In this document: in pieces, positions 7,546 to 16,102 of the stretch | How the letters are laid out: every line of letters starts with the position of its first letter | Position numbering within the stretch: the first letter of the stretch is position 1 | From: an uncultured Atopobiaceae bacterium | GTDB lineage: Bacteria; Actinomycetota; Coriobacteriia; Coriobacteriales; Atopobiaceae | DNA length: 64,000 nt | Assembly: GCA_947626465.1 (NCBI GenBank) | Contig: CANQSI010000001.1 | Location: 1-64,000, forward strand | Direction of reading: 5' to 3' | The notes under the pieces: generated by a model | The model's input: the letters and a program-made list of their open reading frames with translations, nothing else | Database searches by the model: none | What the model was told of the DNA's origin: nothing | Translations under genes and position numbers: made by a program

Positions 7546-8808
7546 ATGGCCAAAGAGGTGCACTACTTCACGAGCGAGAGCGTCACGGAGGGGCATCCCG
7601 ACAAGATGTGCGACCAGATCTCCGACGCCGTGCTCGACGCGCTCCTCGAGAAGGAGATGAAGCTCGAGAGTGAGGGCTATGTGGCGCCGAACGGCCGAAA
7701 GGCCGACGTCAACGAGGTGCGCTGCGCATGCGAGACCTTCACCACCACCGGCACCATCATCGTGGCGGGGGAGATCCGCACGCAAGCCTACGTGGACGTG
7801 CAGCAGATCGCGCGCGACGTGGTGCGCGATATCGGCTACACCGACGCCGCCTTCGGTTTCGATGCCACCACCTGCGGTGTCATCAACATGATCCACGACC
7901 AATCGCCCGACATCGCCATGGGCGTGGATGAATCGCATGAGGCGCAGCTCGGCGAGGCGGGAGACATCCTCGATCGCATCGGCGCGGGCGACCAGGGCAT
8001 GATGTTCGGCTACGCCACCGATGAGACGAGTGCCCTCATGCCGATGCCCATCTACCTCGCGCAACGCCTCGCGCAGCGCTTGGCGCAGGTGCGAAAGGAT
8101 GCCGTGGTGGGCTACCTTCGCCCCGACGGCAAGACGCAGGTCACGGTGCGCTACGAGGACGGCGTACCCGTGGCGGTGACGTGTGTCGTGATCTCCACCC
8201 AGCACGACGATTCGGTGCGCGACATGGAGAAGGTGAAGGCCGATCTCGTGAAGCACGTGATCACCCCCGTCTTTGATGAAGAGGGCGTGGAGTGGTCCGA
8301 TGCGGAGATCCTCGTGAACCCGACAGGTCGCTTCGTCGTGGGTGGCCCGATGGGCGATACCGGCCTCACGGGCCGAAAGATCGTCGTGGACACCTACGGC
8401 GGCATGGGTCGCCATGGGGGCGGTGCGTTCAGCGGCAAGGATCCCACCAAGGTGGATCGCTCCGCCGCGTATGCGGCGCGTTGGGTGGCCAAGAACGTCG
8501 TGGCCGCCGGTCTCGCGCACACGTGCGAAGTGGAGCTTGCCTATGCCATCGGCGTGGCGCGCCCGCTCTCGGTGCTCGTCGACACGCATGGCACGGGCAC
8601 CGTGGCCGATAGCGTGATCGAAGATGCGGTGAGGGAGGTCTTCGACCTTCGTCCTGCGGCCATCATCGATACGCTCGCGCTTCGCCGCCCGATTTACCGC
8701 AAGACCGCCGCATACGGGCACTTCGGCAGGAACGATCCCGACTTCACCTGGGAGGACACCTCCGTCAAGGCCCCTGAGCTGAAGGCTGCGGTGAAGGCGA
8801 GGGTCTAG
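7546..8808 (+). CDS. metK: S-adenosylmethionine synthetase
   Basis: Forms SAM from ATP and methionine in the cytosol. Signatures: FTSESVTEGHPDKMCDQ at the N-terminus (ATP/Mg site), GAGDQGMMFGYAT (the GAGDQG signature), GGGAFSGKDPTKVDRSAAY (P-loop-like signature) and the C-terminal AAYGHFGR. It has 420 aa, against about 385-400 for typical MetK. The extra length is mainly an insertion of about 20 residues after ALLEKEMK (about residues 34-54), before the conserved ACETF strand. ATG 7546 follows aaaggggg (7533-7540). It heads the run metK-priA-def-fmt-rsmB, and its product supplies SAM to several methyltransferases in this window. Confidence 0.96.
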   Translation: MAKEVHYFTSESVTEGHPDKMCDQISDAVLDALLEKEMKLESEGYVAPNGRKADVNEVRCACETFTTTGTIIVAGEIRTQAYVDVQQIARDVVRDIGYTDAAFGFDATTCGVINMIHDQSPDIAMGVDESHEAQLGEAGDILDRIGAGDQGMMFGYATDETSALMPMPIYLAQRLAQRLAQVRKDAVVGYLRPDGKTQVTVRYEDGVPVAVTCVVISTQHDDSVRDMEKVKADLVKHVITPVFDEEGVEWSDAEILVNPTGRFVVGGPMGDTGLTGRKIVVDTYGGMGRHGGGAFSGKDPTKVDRSAAYAARWVAKNVVAAGLAHTCEVELAYAIGVARPLSVLVDTHGTGTVADSVIEDAVREVFDLRPAAIIDTLALRRPIYRKTAAYGHFGRNDPDFTWEDTSVKAPELKAAVKARV

Positions 8809-8826
8809 CTCCCCGAGGAGCGCGCC

Positions 8827-11118
8827 ATGGCCATCGCCTCGGTCGTTCTCGACATACAGACGAGATCCCTCGAAAGCGCCTACTCCTACCTCGTTCCCGA
8901 TGCCCTCGAGAAGGAAGTGGGGGTAGGGGCCACGGTGCTCGTCACCTTTGGCAGGCGGCCTGCGGTGGGCTACGTGGTGGCCAAATCGAGCGAGCTCGCA
9001 GATGGCGTCGATCCCTCGAAGCTGCGTGCCATCGAGCAGGTGCTCGAACCGAGCGCCTTCGACGAGACCGCCGCGGAGCTCGCGCTGTGGATCTCGAGGG
9101 AATACGCGTGTCCTGCCGTCGCCGCGATACGGCTCTTCCTTCCTCCCGGCTCGTTGCCGAAGGCGAAGAAGGCCGAGGATGGCTCATGGACGCTCACCCC
9201 TTCGCACCTCGGCAAGCTCGAGAATCGATGGGTGGGGCTCTCCGAGAGTGGCAAGGACTTCACGCCGCGTGCGGACGCCTATCGTCAGCGGGAGCTCGTG
9301 GACGCGCTCTCGAAGGGACCGCTTCGCCTCTCGGAGCTGAAGGCGACCCTCCCAGGCGTGGCAAGCACCCTTCGGACGCTCGAGAAACGTGGCGTCGTAG
9401 AGCTCTTCGAGGGAGAAGCTGAGCCCATACGGCAAGAGGCCACCACGCTCGGCTCTGCGCACGCGCCCCTGCCCGAGAGGCTCACGAAGGGGCAAGCGCA
9501 CGCGCTCACGGCGATCAGCCGTGCCCTCGGGCGTGGCGACGGAGGGGTGGTGCTCGTCGATGGCGTGACCGGCTCGGGAAAGACGGAGGTCTACCTCGAG
9601 GCCATCGAGGCGGCGCTCGCGCTTGGTCGCGGCGCCATCGTGCTCGTGCCCGAGATCTCCCTCACCCCGCAAACGCTCGGGCGTTTCCGCTCCCGCTTCG
9701 GCGATGAGGTGGCGCTCATGCACTCCCGTCTCACCCCCGCCGAGCGGCGCCAACAGTGGATGGCGGTGAGCGCGGGAAAGGCTCGGGTGGTGGTGGGCGC
9801 GAGATCCGCGCTCTTTTGCCCCGTAAAAGACCTTGGCCTCGTGGTCATCGACGAGGAGCATGAGTTCACCTACAAGCAGGAGCAGGCGCCTCGCTACCAC
9901 GCACGCGACGTGGCGGCGAAACTCGTGCAGCTCAAGCGCGCGTCTCTCGTGCTCGGAAGCGCCACGCCCTCCCTCGAGAGCCTGAAGCGCTGCGAGGACG
10001 GGGAGTTCCTCGGTTCTCGCTGGGAGCGGGTGCGCATGCCGGAGCGTGCCACGGGAGCGCTGCTCCCGAACGTGACGCTCGTCGACCTCAGGGGTACGCA
10101 CACGGAAGGGTCCACGGTCTTTTCGCCCGAGCTCGCCGATGCGCTTCGCGAAACGCATCGCGCAGGCGAGAAGGCCGTGCTCCTCATCAACCGGCGCGGA
10201 TTCTCGCCATTCCTCATCTGCGAGGACTGCGGGTGCGTGCCGGAATGTCCCCATTGCTCGAGCTCGCTCACCTACCATGCGAAACGTCGCGAGCTCGTGT
10301 GCCATAGCTGCGGATCCATCTGGCCCCTCAAGCCGTGGCCCGACCCCACCTCGCTCTGCCCCCATTGCGGAAGCCGCTACCTGCGCGCTCCGGGGGTGGG
10401 CACCGAGCGCGTGGAGGGGGAAGTGCGGGGACTCTTGCCCGACGCCGAGGTCATTCGCATGGACGCGGACACCACGTCGGGTGCGGGCGCGCACCAGCGC
10501 CTGCTCGAGCGCTTCGACGCCACGCCGGGCGCCGTGTTGGTGGGCACGCAGATGATCGCGAAGGGGCTCGACTTCCCCGAGGTCACGCTTGTGGGCGTGG
10601 TGAATGCCGACACCTCCCTGAAGCTGCCGGACTTTCGCAGCGCCGAGCGCACCTTCGATCTCCTCGAGCAAGTCACGGGGCGCGCGGGAAGGGGCGAGAG
10701 GCCGGGACGCGTGATCATCCAGAGCTACTGGTCCACGCATCCCGCGGTGGCATGCGTCGCGTCGAAGGATCGCGAGTCCTTCGTGAGAGCGGAGCTCGCG
10801 CTGCGCGAGGAAGCCCAGTACCCGCCCTACGTGCGACTCGCCAACATCACGGCCTCGGGAGCGGATCCGAGGCGAGTGGAGTCCACCATCGCCGAGCTCT
10901 CCGGCAGGCTGCGCGAGGCCGCCCCCACGGCGGGATGGCAGGTGGTGGGCCCCGCGGAATGCCTGCGCGCGAAGATCAGGGATCGCCATCGCCACCACGT
11001 ACTCGTGAAGGCGCCCCTCGGTGCCCCGCTCGGCGAGGCGCTCTTCAACCTCGCGAGGGGCCTTGGAGGTCCAGGGGTTTCCCTTGCGATCGATGTGGAC
11101 GCGTACGAGGTGCTCTAG
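8827..11118 (+). CDS. priA: Primosomal protein N' (PriA helicase)
   Basis: Replication-restart 3'-5' DNA helicase that reloads the replisome at collapsed forks. Order: N-terminal DNA-binding domain; winged-helix region (about 150-200); Walker A GVTGSGKTE (246-254); DEEH box (about 340); SATPSLES; then a zinc-binding insert with four CxxC-type pairs (CEDCGC, CPHC, CHSC, CPHC, about residues 460-520); then TQMIAKGLDFP and the helicase motif VI region TGRAGRGERPG. The 763-aa length is normal. The zinc region has about ten extra residues between its third and fourth Cys pairs. ATG follows gaggag (8816-8821), 18 bp after metK. Confidence 0.95.
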   Translation: MAIASVVLDIQTRSLESAYSYLVPDALEKEVGVGATVLVTFGRRPAVGYVVAKSSELADGVDPSKLRAIEQVLEPSAFDETAAELALWISREYACPAVAAIRLFLPPGSLPKAKKAEDGSWTLTPSHLGKLENRWVGLSESGKDFTPRADAYRQRELVDALSKGPLRLSELKATLPGVASTLRTLEKRGVVELFEGEAEPIRQEATTLGSAHAPLPERLTKGQAHALTAISRALGRGDGGVVLVDGVTGSGKTEVYLEAIEAALALGRGAIVLVPEISLTPQTLGRFRSRFGDEVALMHSRLTPAERRQQWMAVSAGKARVVVGARSALFCPVKDLGLVVIDEEHEFTYKQEQAPRYHARDVAAKLVQLKRASLVLGSATPSLESLKRCEDGEFLGSRWERVRMPERATGALLPNVTLVDLRGTHTEGSTVFSPELADALRETHRAGEKAVLLINRRGFSPFLICEDCGCVPECPHCSSSLTYHAKRRELVCHSCGSIWPLKPWPDPTSLCPHCGSRYLRAPGVGTERVEGEVRGLLPDAEVIRMDADTTSGAGAHQRLLERFDATPGAVLVGTQMIAKGLDFPEVTLVGVVNADTSLKLPDFRSAERTFDLLEQVTGRAGRGERPGRVIIQSYWSTHPAVACVASKDRESFVRAELALREEAQYPPYVRLANITASGADPRRVESTIAELSGRLREAAPTAGWQVVGPAECLRAKIRDRHRHHVLVKAPLGAPLGEALFNLARGLGGPGVSLAIDVDAYEVL

Positions 11119-11180
11119 CATGGGGCGTATGCGAGCGGTGCCGGCGAGGCGAACGCTCGCGCCTTATCGAGGGGAGGGCC

Positions 11181-11750
11181 ATGAGCTCCACAGACGACAT
11201 TCGCATTACCGGTGATCCCATTCTCGAAGAGGTGTGCGAACCCATCGACACCATCGACGACGAGGTGAAGGCCCTTGCCCGCTCCATGCTCGACACGATG
11301 TATGCGGCTGAGGGGTGTGGGCTTGCGGCGCCTCAGGTGGGCGTGAACAAGCGCCTCGTGGTGGTGGATTGCGAGTGGGGTTCGGGCGAGAAGACGCCGT
11401 ACGTGCTCATCAACCCCGAGATCGTGGAGACGTCGGACGAGCTTCGCACCACCGGCGAGGGCTGCCTCTCATTTCCCGGCGTCACCGTGCAGGTGGAGCG
11501 CCCGCGCCGCGTGGTGGTGCACGCGACGAACCTCGATGGCGACGTCATGCGCTATGAGGCCGAAGACAGCCTCCTCGCCGTCTGCCTGCAGCATGAGATC
11601 GACCACCTCGACGGCAAGACGCTCCTCGACCACCTTGGCCCGATGGCGCGCATGCGCGTGAAGAAGCAGGTGAGGGAAGCCATCGAGGCGGGTGCGAAGC
11701 CCGGCGACGTGGCGAAACCCGAAAAGGCTTCGAAGTCGAAGGGGAAGTAG
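11181..11750 (+). CDS. def: Peptide deformylase
   Basis: Metalloenzyme removing the N-formyl group from nascent proteins at the ribosome. All three catalytic motifs are intact: GCGLAAPQVG (about 40-49), EGCLSFPG (about 95-102; Cys is a metal ligand) and QHEIDHLDG (about 137-145; two His ligands and the catalytic Glu). The protein is 189 aa with a Lys-rich, poorly conserved tail (KPEKASKSKGK). ATG 11181 follows gaggggaggg; an upstream open frame is out-of-phase priA sequence. It is immediately followed by fmt, which adds the formyl group that this enzyme removes. Confidence 0.96.
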   Translation: MSSTDDIRITGDPILEEVCEPIDTIDDEVKALARSMLDTMYAAEGCGLAAPQVGVNKRLVVVDCEWGSGEKTPYVLINPEIVETSDELRTTGEGCLSFPGVTVQVERPRRVVVHATNLDGDVMRYEAEDSLLAVCLQHEIDHLDGKTLLDHLGPMARMRVKKQVREAIEAGAKPGDVAKPEKASKSKGK

Positions 11751-11753
11751 GTC

Positions 11754-12671
11754 ATGCGCGTCGCCTTCATGGGAACCCCGGGCTTCTCCGTGCCCATCCT
11801 CTCGCTTCTCGCCCGTTGCCACGAGGTGGTGGGAGTGTTCACGCGGCCAGACGCCGTTCGTGGTCGTGGTAGGCGCCTTGTGCAGAGCCCCGTGAAGGAG
11901 AAGGCCGTAGAACTCGGTGTTCCCGTCATCGAGTGCACGCGTATGACGCCCGAGGTGGTGGAGGAGCTTTCGCGCATGGAGCCGGATGTGGTCTGCGTCG
12001 CCGCGTTAGGGTGCCTCTTGCCGAAGGCCGCCCTCGCCATCCCGCGCCTTGGCTGTGTGAACGTACACGCGTCGCTCTTGCCTCGCTGGCGTGGAGCGGC
12101 GCCCATCGAGCGTGCGATCCTCGCGGGGGACGCCGAGACCGGCGTTTCGATCATGGCCATGGAGGAGGGCCTCGATACGGGGCCCGTGGCATGGCAGGCG
12201 AGCGTGCCCTGCGCCGGGCGCGCCTTCCCGGAAGTCGAGCACGATATCTCCTACACGGGCGGGTATGGGCTCCTCGACGTGCTCGAAGCGCTCGAGGATG
12301 GCGAGGTGGCGTGGAAGCGCCAAGACGATGCCCTCGCCACCTACGCGGCGCGCATCGAGAAGGGCGAGCTCGATCTCTCCCCCGCGCTCCCTGCCGGCGA
12401 GAACCACCGGCACGTGCTCGCCTCCCATGACGCGCATCCCGCGCGTGCCCTCGTGGGGGGGAAGCTCATTCGAGTGCGCGCCTCGCGCCCCCTTGAGGAT
12501 GAACTTGGGCCTGGCGAGGTCGCGCGCAGGGCGGACGGCGCGGTGTTCCTTGGGTGCGTTGAGGGCGCGCTCGAGCTCCTCGAGGTGACGCCTGCGGGCA
12601 AGAAGCCGATGGACGCGGCGAGCTGGGCCCGCGGCCTTCACGCAGAGCGCCTCGCATGGGAGCGGCCGTAG
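11754..12671 (+). CDS. fmt: Methionyl-tRNA formyltransferase
   Basis: Transfers a formyl group from 10-formyl-THF to initiator Met-tRNA. The N-terminal Rossmann domain starts MRVAFMGTPGFSVPIL. The formyl-transfer site is NVHASLLPRWRGAAPIERAI (about 103-122), with the catalytic Asn-His and the SLLPRxRGAAP signature, followed by TGVSIMAMEEGLDTGPV. An OB-fold C-terminal domain (about 200-305) is present. The 305-aa length is normal. ATG begins 3 bp after the def stop, and the Shine-Dalgarno (ggggaag) lies in the end of def. The 10-formyl-THF donor links it to the fchA/folD genes at 34.5-36 kb. Confidence 0.96.
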   Translation: MRVAFMGTPGFSVPILSLLARCHEVVGVFTRPDAVRGRGRRLVQSPVKEKAVELGVPVIECTRMTPEVVEELSRMEPDVVCVAALGCLLPKAALAIPRLGCVNVHASLLPRWRGAAPIERAILAGDAETGVSIMAMEEGLDTGPVAWQASVPCAGRAFPEVEHDISYTGGYGLLDVLEALEDGEVAWKRQDDALATYAARIEKGELDLSPALPAGENHRHVLASHDAHPARALVGGKLIRVRASRPLEDELGPGEVARRADGAVFLGCVEGALELLEVTPAGKKPMDAASWARGLHAERLAWERP

Positions 12672-14069
12672 ATGGCCCTCGCCCCCGGGAGATCGCTTGC
12701 CTGGAGGGCCATCGGAAGGGCCCGTCGCACGCACGGTTGGGTGCGCGATTCGCTTCGCGAAGTCGCGCATTCGCTGAGCGCCTCGGAGAGGGATCGCGCC
12801 CTTGCCTGGAGGATCTCCATGGGGGCGACGCTCGCGAAAGGCCATCTCGAGGCCCGCGTGCTCTCCCTCGTGAGGAAACCCTCCTCCCTCGAGCCCCGCG
12901 TGCGAGATGCGCTCATCCTCGGCGCCTATGAGATCGGCTACCTCTCCACGCCCATAGGAGTTGCCGTGAGCCAATGGGTGGATGCGGTGGGGAGCACCTC
13001 GCCGCGCGCCATCGGCCTTGCCAACGCGGTGCTGAGGAAGCTCTCGCCCCTTCGAAGCGAGGTGCTCGGAGCACGCAGCCGCGTGGTTCAAGGAACCCTT
13101 TCCGTGGACGACCTCGAGCTCTGCTCCGGGCTTCCGGAGTGGCTTTGCGCACGCTTCCTCGACGAGCGGGGGAGCGAGGCGAGCGCGACGATCGCGCTCG
13201 GGCTCGCGGAGGCGGCGCCTGCATGGCTCGTGGGCGTCATTTCCGACGCCCGCATGGGCGTGCTTGAAGACGCCGGGCTCGAGCCGAAGGCGGAAGCGCT
13301 TCCCGGCATTTGGCGCCTCGGCAATCCCGCCCGCCTCGAGAGCTCCCATGTGCTTGAACGAGGGTTTTGCCCGGAGGATCTCTCGGCCTTCGAAATCGCC
13401 CTCGCGAGCGTGCCGAAGCCCGGCGGATCCCGGCTCGAGGTGGGCGTCGGGCGTGGCACGAAGGCGCTCGTCGCGGCCACGCTCTCTTCGGAGCGCGGTG
13501 CGCTCGGGCGCTTCGTCTGCGTGGACGCGAGCGCAGAGCGCGTCTTAGAGGCGAGGGATCGATTCGCCCGCGCCGGCCTGCCCGCCACCCTCGTCCACGG
13601 CGAGGGTCGCGACCTCGAAGCCCACCTCGGGGACGAGCGTTTCAGCATGGTGTTCGTGGATGCACCCTGCTCGGGGACGGGAACCATGCGACGCCACCCC
13701 GAGATCGCGTGGAATCTCGATCCATCGAGCGTCGAAGCCCCAGGCCATGCACCGCTTCCCCAGCTCCAGCTCGAGCTTCTCGAGGAGGCATCGCGCCACG
13801 TGGAGGAGGATGGATATCTGCTCTATGCCACGTGCTCCGCGCTTCGAGAGGAGAACGGGCAGGTGGTGGAGGCGTTCCTGTCAGGCGAGGCGGGATCGCG
13901 CTTCGAGCGCGCAGGGCTTGATGAGCTTCCCGTTTTTGCACAGCTTGGGAAAGACGCGCAGGACAGGCTCAAGGCCGATGGCTTTTTCGGAAGCGAATTC
14001 TCGACGAAGCCCGTGCCCGAAGGCCCAGACCTCCATTACCTCGCGGCGCTCCGTCGCGTGCACGCGTAG
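12672..14069 (+). CDS. rsmB: 16S rRNA (cytosine-C5) methyltransferase RsmB/Sun family
   Basis: SAM-dependent m5C methyltransferase with an N-terminal NusB-like RNA-binding domain (about 1-140) and a C-terminal Rossmann domain. Visible motifs: the SAM-loop LEVGVGRGTKAL (about 256-267), where most family members read DxCAAPGGKT; motif IV DAPCSGTGTMRRHPE (about 331-345) with one catalytic Cys; and motif VI LYATCSALREENGQVV (about 384-399) with the second Cys. The degenerate SAM loop is a deviation, but both catalytic Cys residues are kept. It starts with ATG directly after the fmt stop, with gggagcgg inside the fmt end. It is the last gene of the metK-rsmB run. Confidence 0.9.
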   Translation: MALAPGRSLAWRAIGRARRTHGWVRDSLREVAHSLSASERDRALAWRISMGATLAKGHLEARVLSLVRKPSSLEPRVRDALILGAYEIGYLSTPIGVAVSQWVDAVGSTSPRAIGLANAVLRKLSPLRSEVLGARSRVVQGTLSVDDLELCSGLPEWLCARFLDERGSEASATIALGLAEAAPAWLVGVISDARMGVLEDAGLEPKAEALPGIWRLGNPARLESSHVLERGFCPEDLSAFEIALASVPKPGGSRLEVGVGRGTKALVAATLSSERGALGRFVCVDASAERVLEARDRFARAGLPATLVHGEGRDLEAHLGDERFSMVFVDAPCSGTGTMRRHPEIAWNLDPSSVEAPGHAPLPQLQLELLEEASRHVEEDGYLLYATCSALREENGQVVEAFLSGEAGSRFERAGLDELPVFAQLGKDAQDRLKADGFFGSEFSTKPVPEGPDLHYLAALRRVHA

Positions 14070-14072
14070 AAA

Positions 14073-14092
14073 AGGCGCATTGAGAAGCGCTT
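14073..14092 (-). terminator. Hairpin at the end of the fmdB-like gene
   Basis: On the minus strand AAGCGC (14092-14087) pairs with GCGCCT (14078-14073, one G-U) and is followed by TTTT. It overlaps the fmdB-like stop and sits in the 21-bp gap to the convergent rsmB. The stem is short. Confidence 0.45.
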
Positions 14093-14441
14093 ACGAGGCA
14101 GGGGAGTCCGAGGGGTGAGATGCGGCGTTTACCGAGCTCTCGCCCTTGGGGGTGCTCTCCGATGATGAGGGGGAGCCCTCGGTTGCGCCGCCCTCCGACG
14201 ATTCGTGGGTGCTTGCCTGATCGCTTGGCGTGTGGGGAGCGCTCGAGCTTTGGCTTCCCTGGCTTCCCCGCATATCGGTGTTGTAGAACCCGGACCCTTT
14301 GAGGGTGATGCCCGTCGCCTCGAACACGCGCGATGCCTCGGTGCCACACACGGGGCACACCACCTTGGGCTTTTCGTTCATGCCGTGTTCGACCTCGAAT
14401 ACGTGGTGGCAGGCGGGGCAGCGATAGTCGTAGCGGGCCAT
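14091..14441 (-). CDS. FmdB-family zinc-ribbon protein
   Basis: A 116-aa protein beginning MARYDYRCPACHHVFEV, with CPAC (8-11) and CPVC (about 30-33), the two Cys pairs of the FmdB/CxxC regulatory zinc ribbon. The C-terminal half (about 55-116) is Ser/Thr/Pro/Gly-rich and probably disordered, longer than in most family members. The family is named from a formamidase-operon regulator, but the function of most members is unknown. ATG 14441 is supported by aaaggaa (minus strand). It is divergent from thiN and convergent with rsmB. Confidence 0.85.
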   Translation of the reverse strand: MARYDYRCPACHHVFEVEHGMNEKPKVVCPVCGTEASRVFEATGITLKGSGFYNTDMRGSQGSQSSSAPHTPSDQASTHESSEGGATEGSPSSSESTPKGESSVNAASHPSDSPAS

Positions 14442-14548
14442 GGGGTTCCTTTCAGCGGGGGCGCGGGGAAGAAGTCTAGCCCCAACTCGTCTCCCGTGGC
14501 GGCGCTGTGGGAAACTTCGGATGATCTTCGCGCGAGGAGGGATGGGCT

Positions 14549-15250
14549 ATGGACGGGCATGCGGAGCACGGCGTGAAAGCGGCAGGCGGCTTTGAGTTCC
14601 TGCTCGTGGGCGGCTCTCCCCAGCCAAGCTCCTGCGGGCTCGTCCAGTCGCTTGCCGCACGCGCCCATCGCGTGATCGCCATCGATCGCGGAGCTGAAGT
14701 GCTCGAAGCGGCAGGCGTGGCTCCCTGGGCCTACGTGGGCGATTCGGATTCCGTGGGCGACGAGGCGCGCGCGTGGGCTGAGGAGCGCTCGAACTTCGAG
14801 TTGCTTCGCCCCTCGCACAAAGACCAAACCGACCTCGCGCTCGCCCTCGACGTGGTGGAGGAGCGCGCAGGCCAACCCGATCCCACGACGTGCTGCGTGA
14901 CGTGCGTGACGGGCGGGCGCCTCGACCATCAGCTGGGGGTTATCGGCACCCTTATGGCCCATGCTGCGCTTGAACCCGTCATCGTGGAGGACACCTTCTG
15001 CGCATGGCTCCTCGCGCCACACGCGCGAAGGACGATCACGTTTGCCGCCCAGGACGTGGGAAAGACCCTTTCCGTCCTCGCGCTCGAAAGCGGCACCGTG
15101 GTGTCTGAGCGGGGCTTCACATGGGATCTCGCCCACCACGCGCTCAAGGCGCTCTCCGACCTCGGGGTTTCGAACGTGGTGGAGAAGCCCGGTGCAACCG
15201 TCGCCTGCGAAGCGGGGTATTGCCTCGTCGTGCTGAACGAAACGATCTAG
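14549..15250 (+). CDS. thiN: Thiamine pyrophosphokinase
   Basis: Transfers pyrophosphate from ATP to thiamine, giving the cofactor TPP. The motifs of the family are present: GDSDSVGDEA (about 65-74; the GDxDS box), KDQTDLALAL (about 90-99; the DxTD box) and GGRLDHQLG (about 118-126; the GGRxDH box). A C-terminal beta-rich half carries the thiamine-binding region. The 233-aa length is usual. ATG 14549 follows gaggaggg. No TPP riboswitch is visible in the 107-bp upstream region shared with the fmdB-like gene. It converges on rpmB. Confidence 0.92.
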   Translation: MDGHAEHGVKAAGGFEFLLVGGSPQPSSCGLVQSLAARAHRVIAIDRGAEVLEAAGVAPWAYVGDSDSVGDEARAWAEERSNFELLRPSHKDQTDLALALDVVEERAGQPDPTTCCVTCVTGGRLDHQLGVIGTLMAHAALEPVIVEDTFCAWLLAPHARRTITFAAQDVGKTLSVLALESGTVVSERGFTWDLAHHALKALSDLGVSNVVEKPGATVACEAGYCLVVLNETI

Positions 15251-15297
15251 GCGCTCCGGGCGAGTGCATCGAGCGTGCGATGGGGTCGGTGCACACG

Positions 15298-15329
15298 AAA
15301 AGGCACCGGAGCCCACGAGCCCCAGTGCC
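15298..15329 (-). terminator. Terminator of rpmB
   Basis: Read on the minus strand, GGCACTGGGGC pairs with GCTCCGGTGCC (two G-U pairs) and is followed directly by TTTT (15301-15298). It lies 25 bp beyond the rpmB stop. Confidence 0.72.
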
Positions 15330-15353
15330 CTCGGCGTCAGATCGGAAAGAGCG

Positions 15354-15542
15354 CTAGCCGCGCTGGAGGTTGCCCTTCTTCAGGCAGCGCGTGCACACGT
15401 TCATCTTGCGCTTGCGGCCGTTCTGCACGATGGTCACGCGCTGGATGTTTGGGCGGAACGTGCGGTTGGTCACTCGGTGGGAGTGGCTCACGGAGCGGCC
15501 GGCCACGGGGTGCTTGCCGCAGATCTCGCATACTTTCGACAT
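15354..15542 (-). CDS. rpmB: 50S ribosomal protein L28
   Basis: A 62-aa basic protein of the large subunit. It starts MSKVCEICGKHPVAGRSVSHS and contains NRTFRPNIQRV and CTRCLKKG. The CxxC pairs (CEIC, CTRC) mark the zinc-binding (C+) form of L28. The start codon is preceded by gtgagg on the minus strand. It is divergent from asp23, the arrangement also found in Firmicutes (rpmB / yloU-yloV). It has its own promoter and terminator. Confidence 0.97.
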   Translation of the reverse strand: MSKVCEICGKHPVAGRSVSHSHRVTNRTFRPNIQRVTIVQNGRKRKMNVCTRCLKKGNLQRG

Positions 15543-15588
15543 GGTGCAACCTCACTCAGGGAAGCATGGTTTTCTCAAGAACCCGGCC

Positions 15589-15616
15589 ACTATAGCACAG
15601 CCTTCGCGAAACCGAA
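15589..15616 (-). promoter_or_regulatory. Promoter of rpmB
   Basis: On the minus strand TTCGGT (15616-15611) and TATAGT (15594-15589) are 16 bp apart, placing the transcript start about 40 nt before the rpmB ATG. The -10 is a good match (5/6). Confidence 0.5.
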
Positions 15617-15651
15617 CTTCGAAGGGAGCCGGTACGTGCGCGTTGTGTGGG

Positions 15652-15657
15652 TATACT
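15652..15657 (+). promoter_or_regulatory. -10 element upstream of asp23
   Basis: TATACT (15652-15657) is a 5/6 match to the sigma-70 -10 hexamer and lies 68 bp before the asp23 ATG. No good -35 hexamer is found at 16-18 bp, so an activator or alternative recognition may be involved. Confidence 0.42.
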
Positions 15658-15724
15658 TTGAACGTTCAATCACCGAGGGCGCCCGCCACCTACGGGCAAG
15701 CGCCCTTAGAGGGAGCGGGAGGAC

Positions 15725-16069
15725 ATGAGCATGTCTGTGCCTGGAACCTTGCGAGTGTCAAACGAGGTCATCGCGGATCTCGCCGGCTATGCGGCTATGG
15801 AGTGCTACGGCGTGGTGGGCATGGCCTACACCGACGACCAGCAGCACATCGTGGATCTGCTCTCCCTTCGGACCCTCAGGAAGGGCATCGAGGTCAAGGT
15901 CGAGGATGGCAAGGTCGTCGTCATCCTCCACGTGGTCGTGAATTCCCAAGTGAACATGCGACAGGTGACCGAGAACCTCAAGAGCACGGTGAGCTTCGTG
16001 CTCAAGACCATCGCTGAGATCAAGGACGCCGAAGTGCGCGTCTTCATCGAGGATATCCGGGCCCGCTAG
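15725..16069 (+). CDS. Asp23/Gls24 (YloU) family protein
   Basis: A small 114-aa protein of the Asp23/DUF322 family. It shows the typical VSNEVIADLAGYAAMECYGV start (about 11-30), a central LRKGIEVKVEDGKVVVILHVVV strand region and a closing AEVRVFIEDIR. In staphylococci Asp23 is abundant near the membrane and linked to cell-wall stress. In many Gram-positives a YloU-type member precedes fakA (yloV), as here, so a role in envelope or fatty-acid metabolism is inferred from context. ATG follows gggagg (15718-15723). The 33-bp gap to fakA indicates one operon. Confidence 0.9.
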   Translation: MSMSVPGTLRVSNEVIADLAGYAAMECYGVVGMAYTDDQQHIVDLLSLRTLRKGIEVKVEDGKVVVILHVVVNSQVNMRQVTENLKSTVSFVLKTIAEIKDAEVRVFIEDIRAR

Positions 16070-16102
16070 CAGGCGGCCGCTTTCAGACGGGAGCCATCAT
16101 CC

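Noticed and set aside
15339..15353. Sequence resembling a sequencing-adapter start (agatcggaaagagc)
   Set aside because: It has an extra A compared with the common adapter and continues smoothly into the rpmB stop, with the terminator on the other side; chance resemblance.
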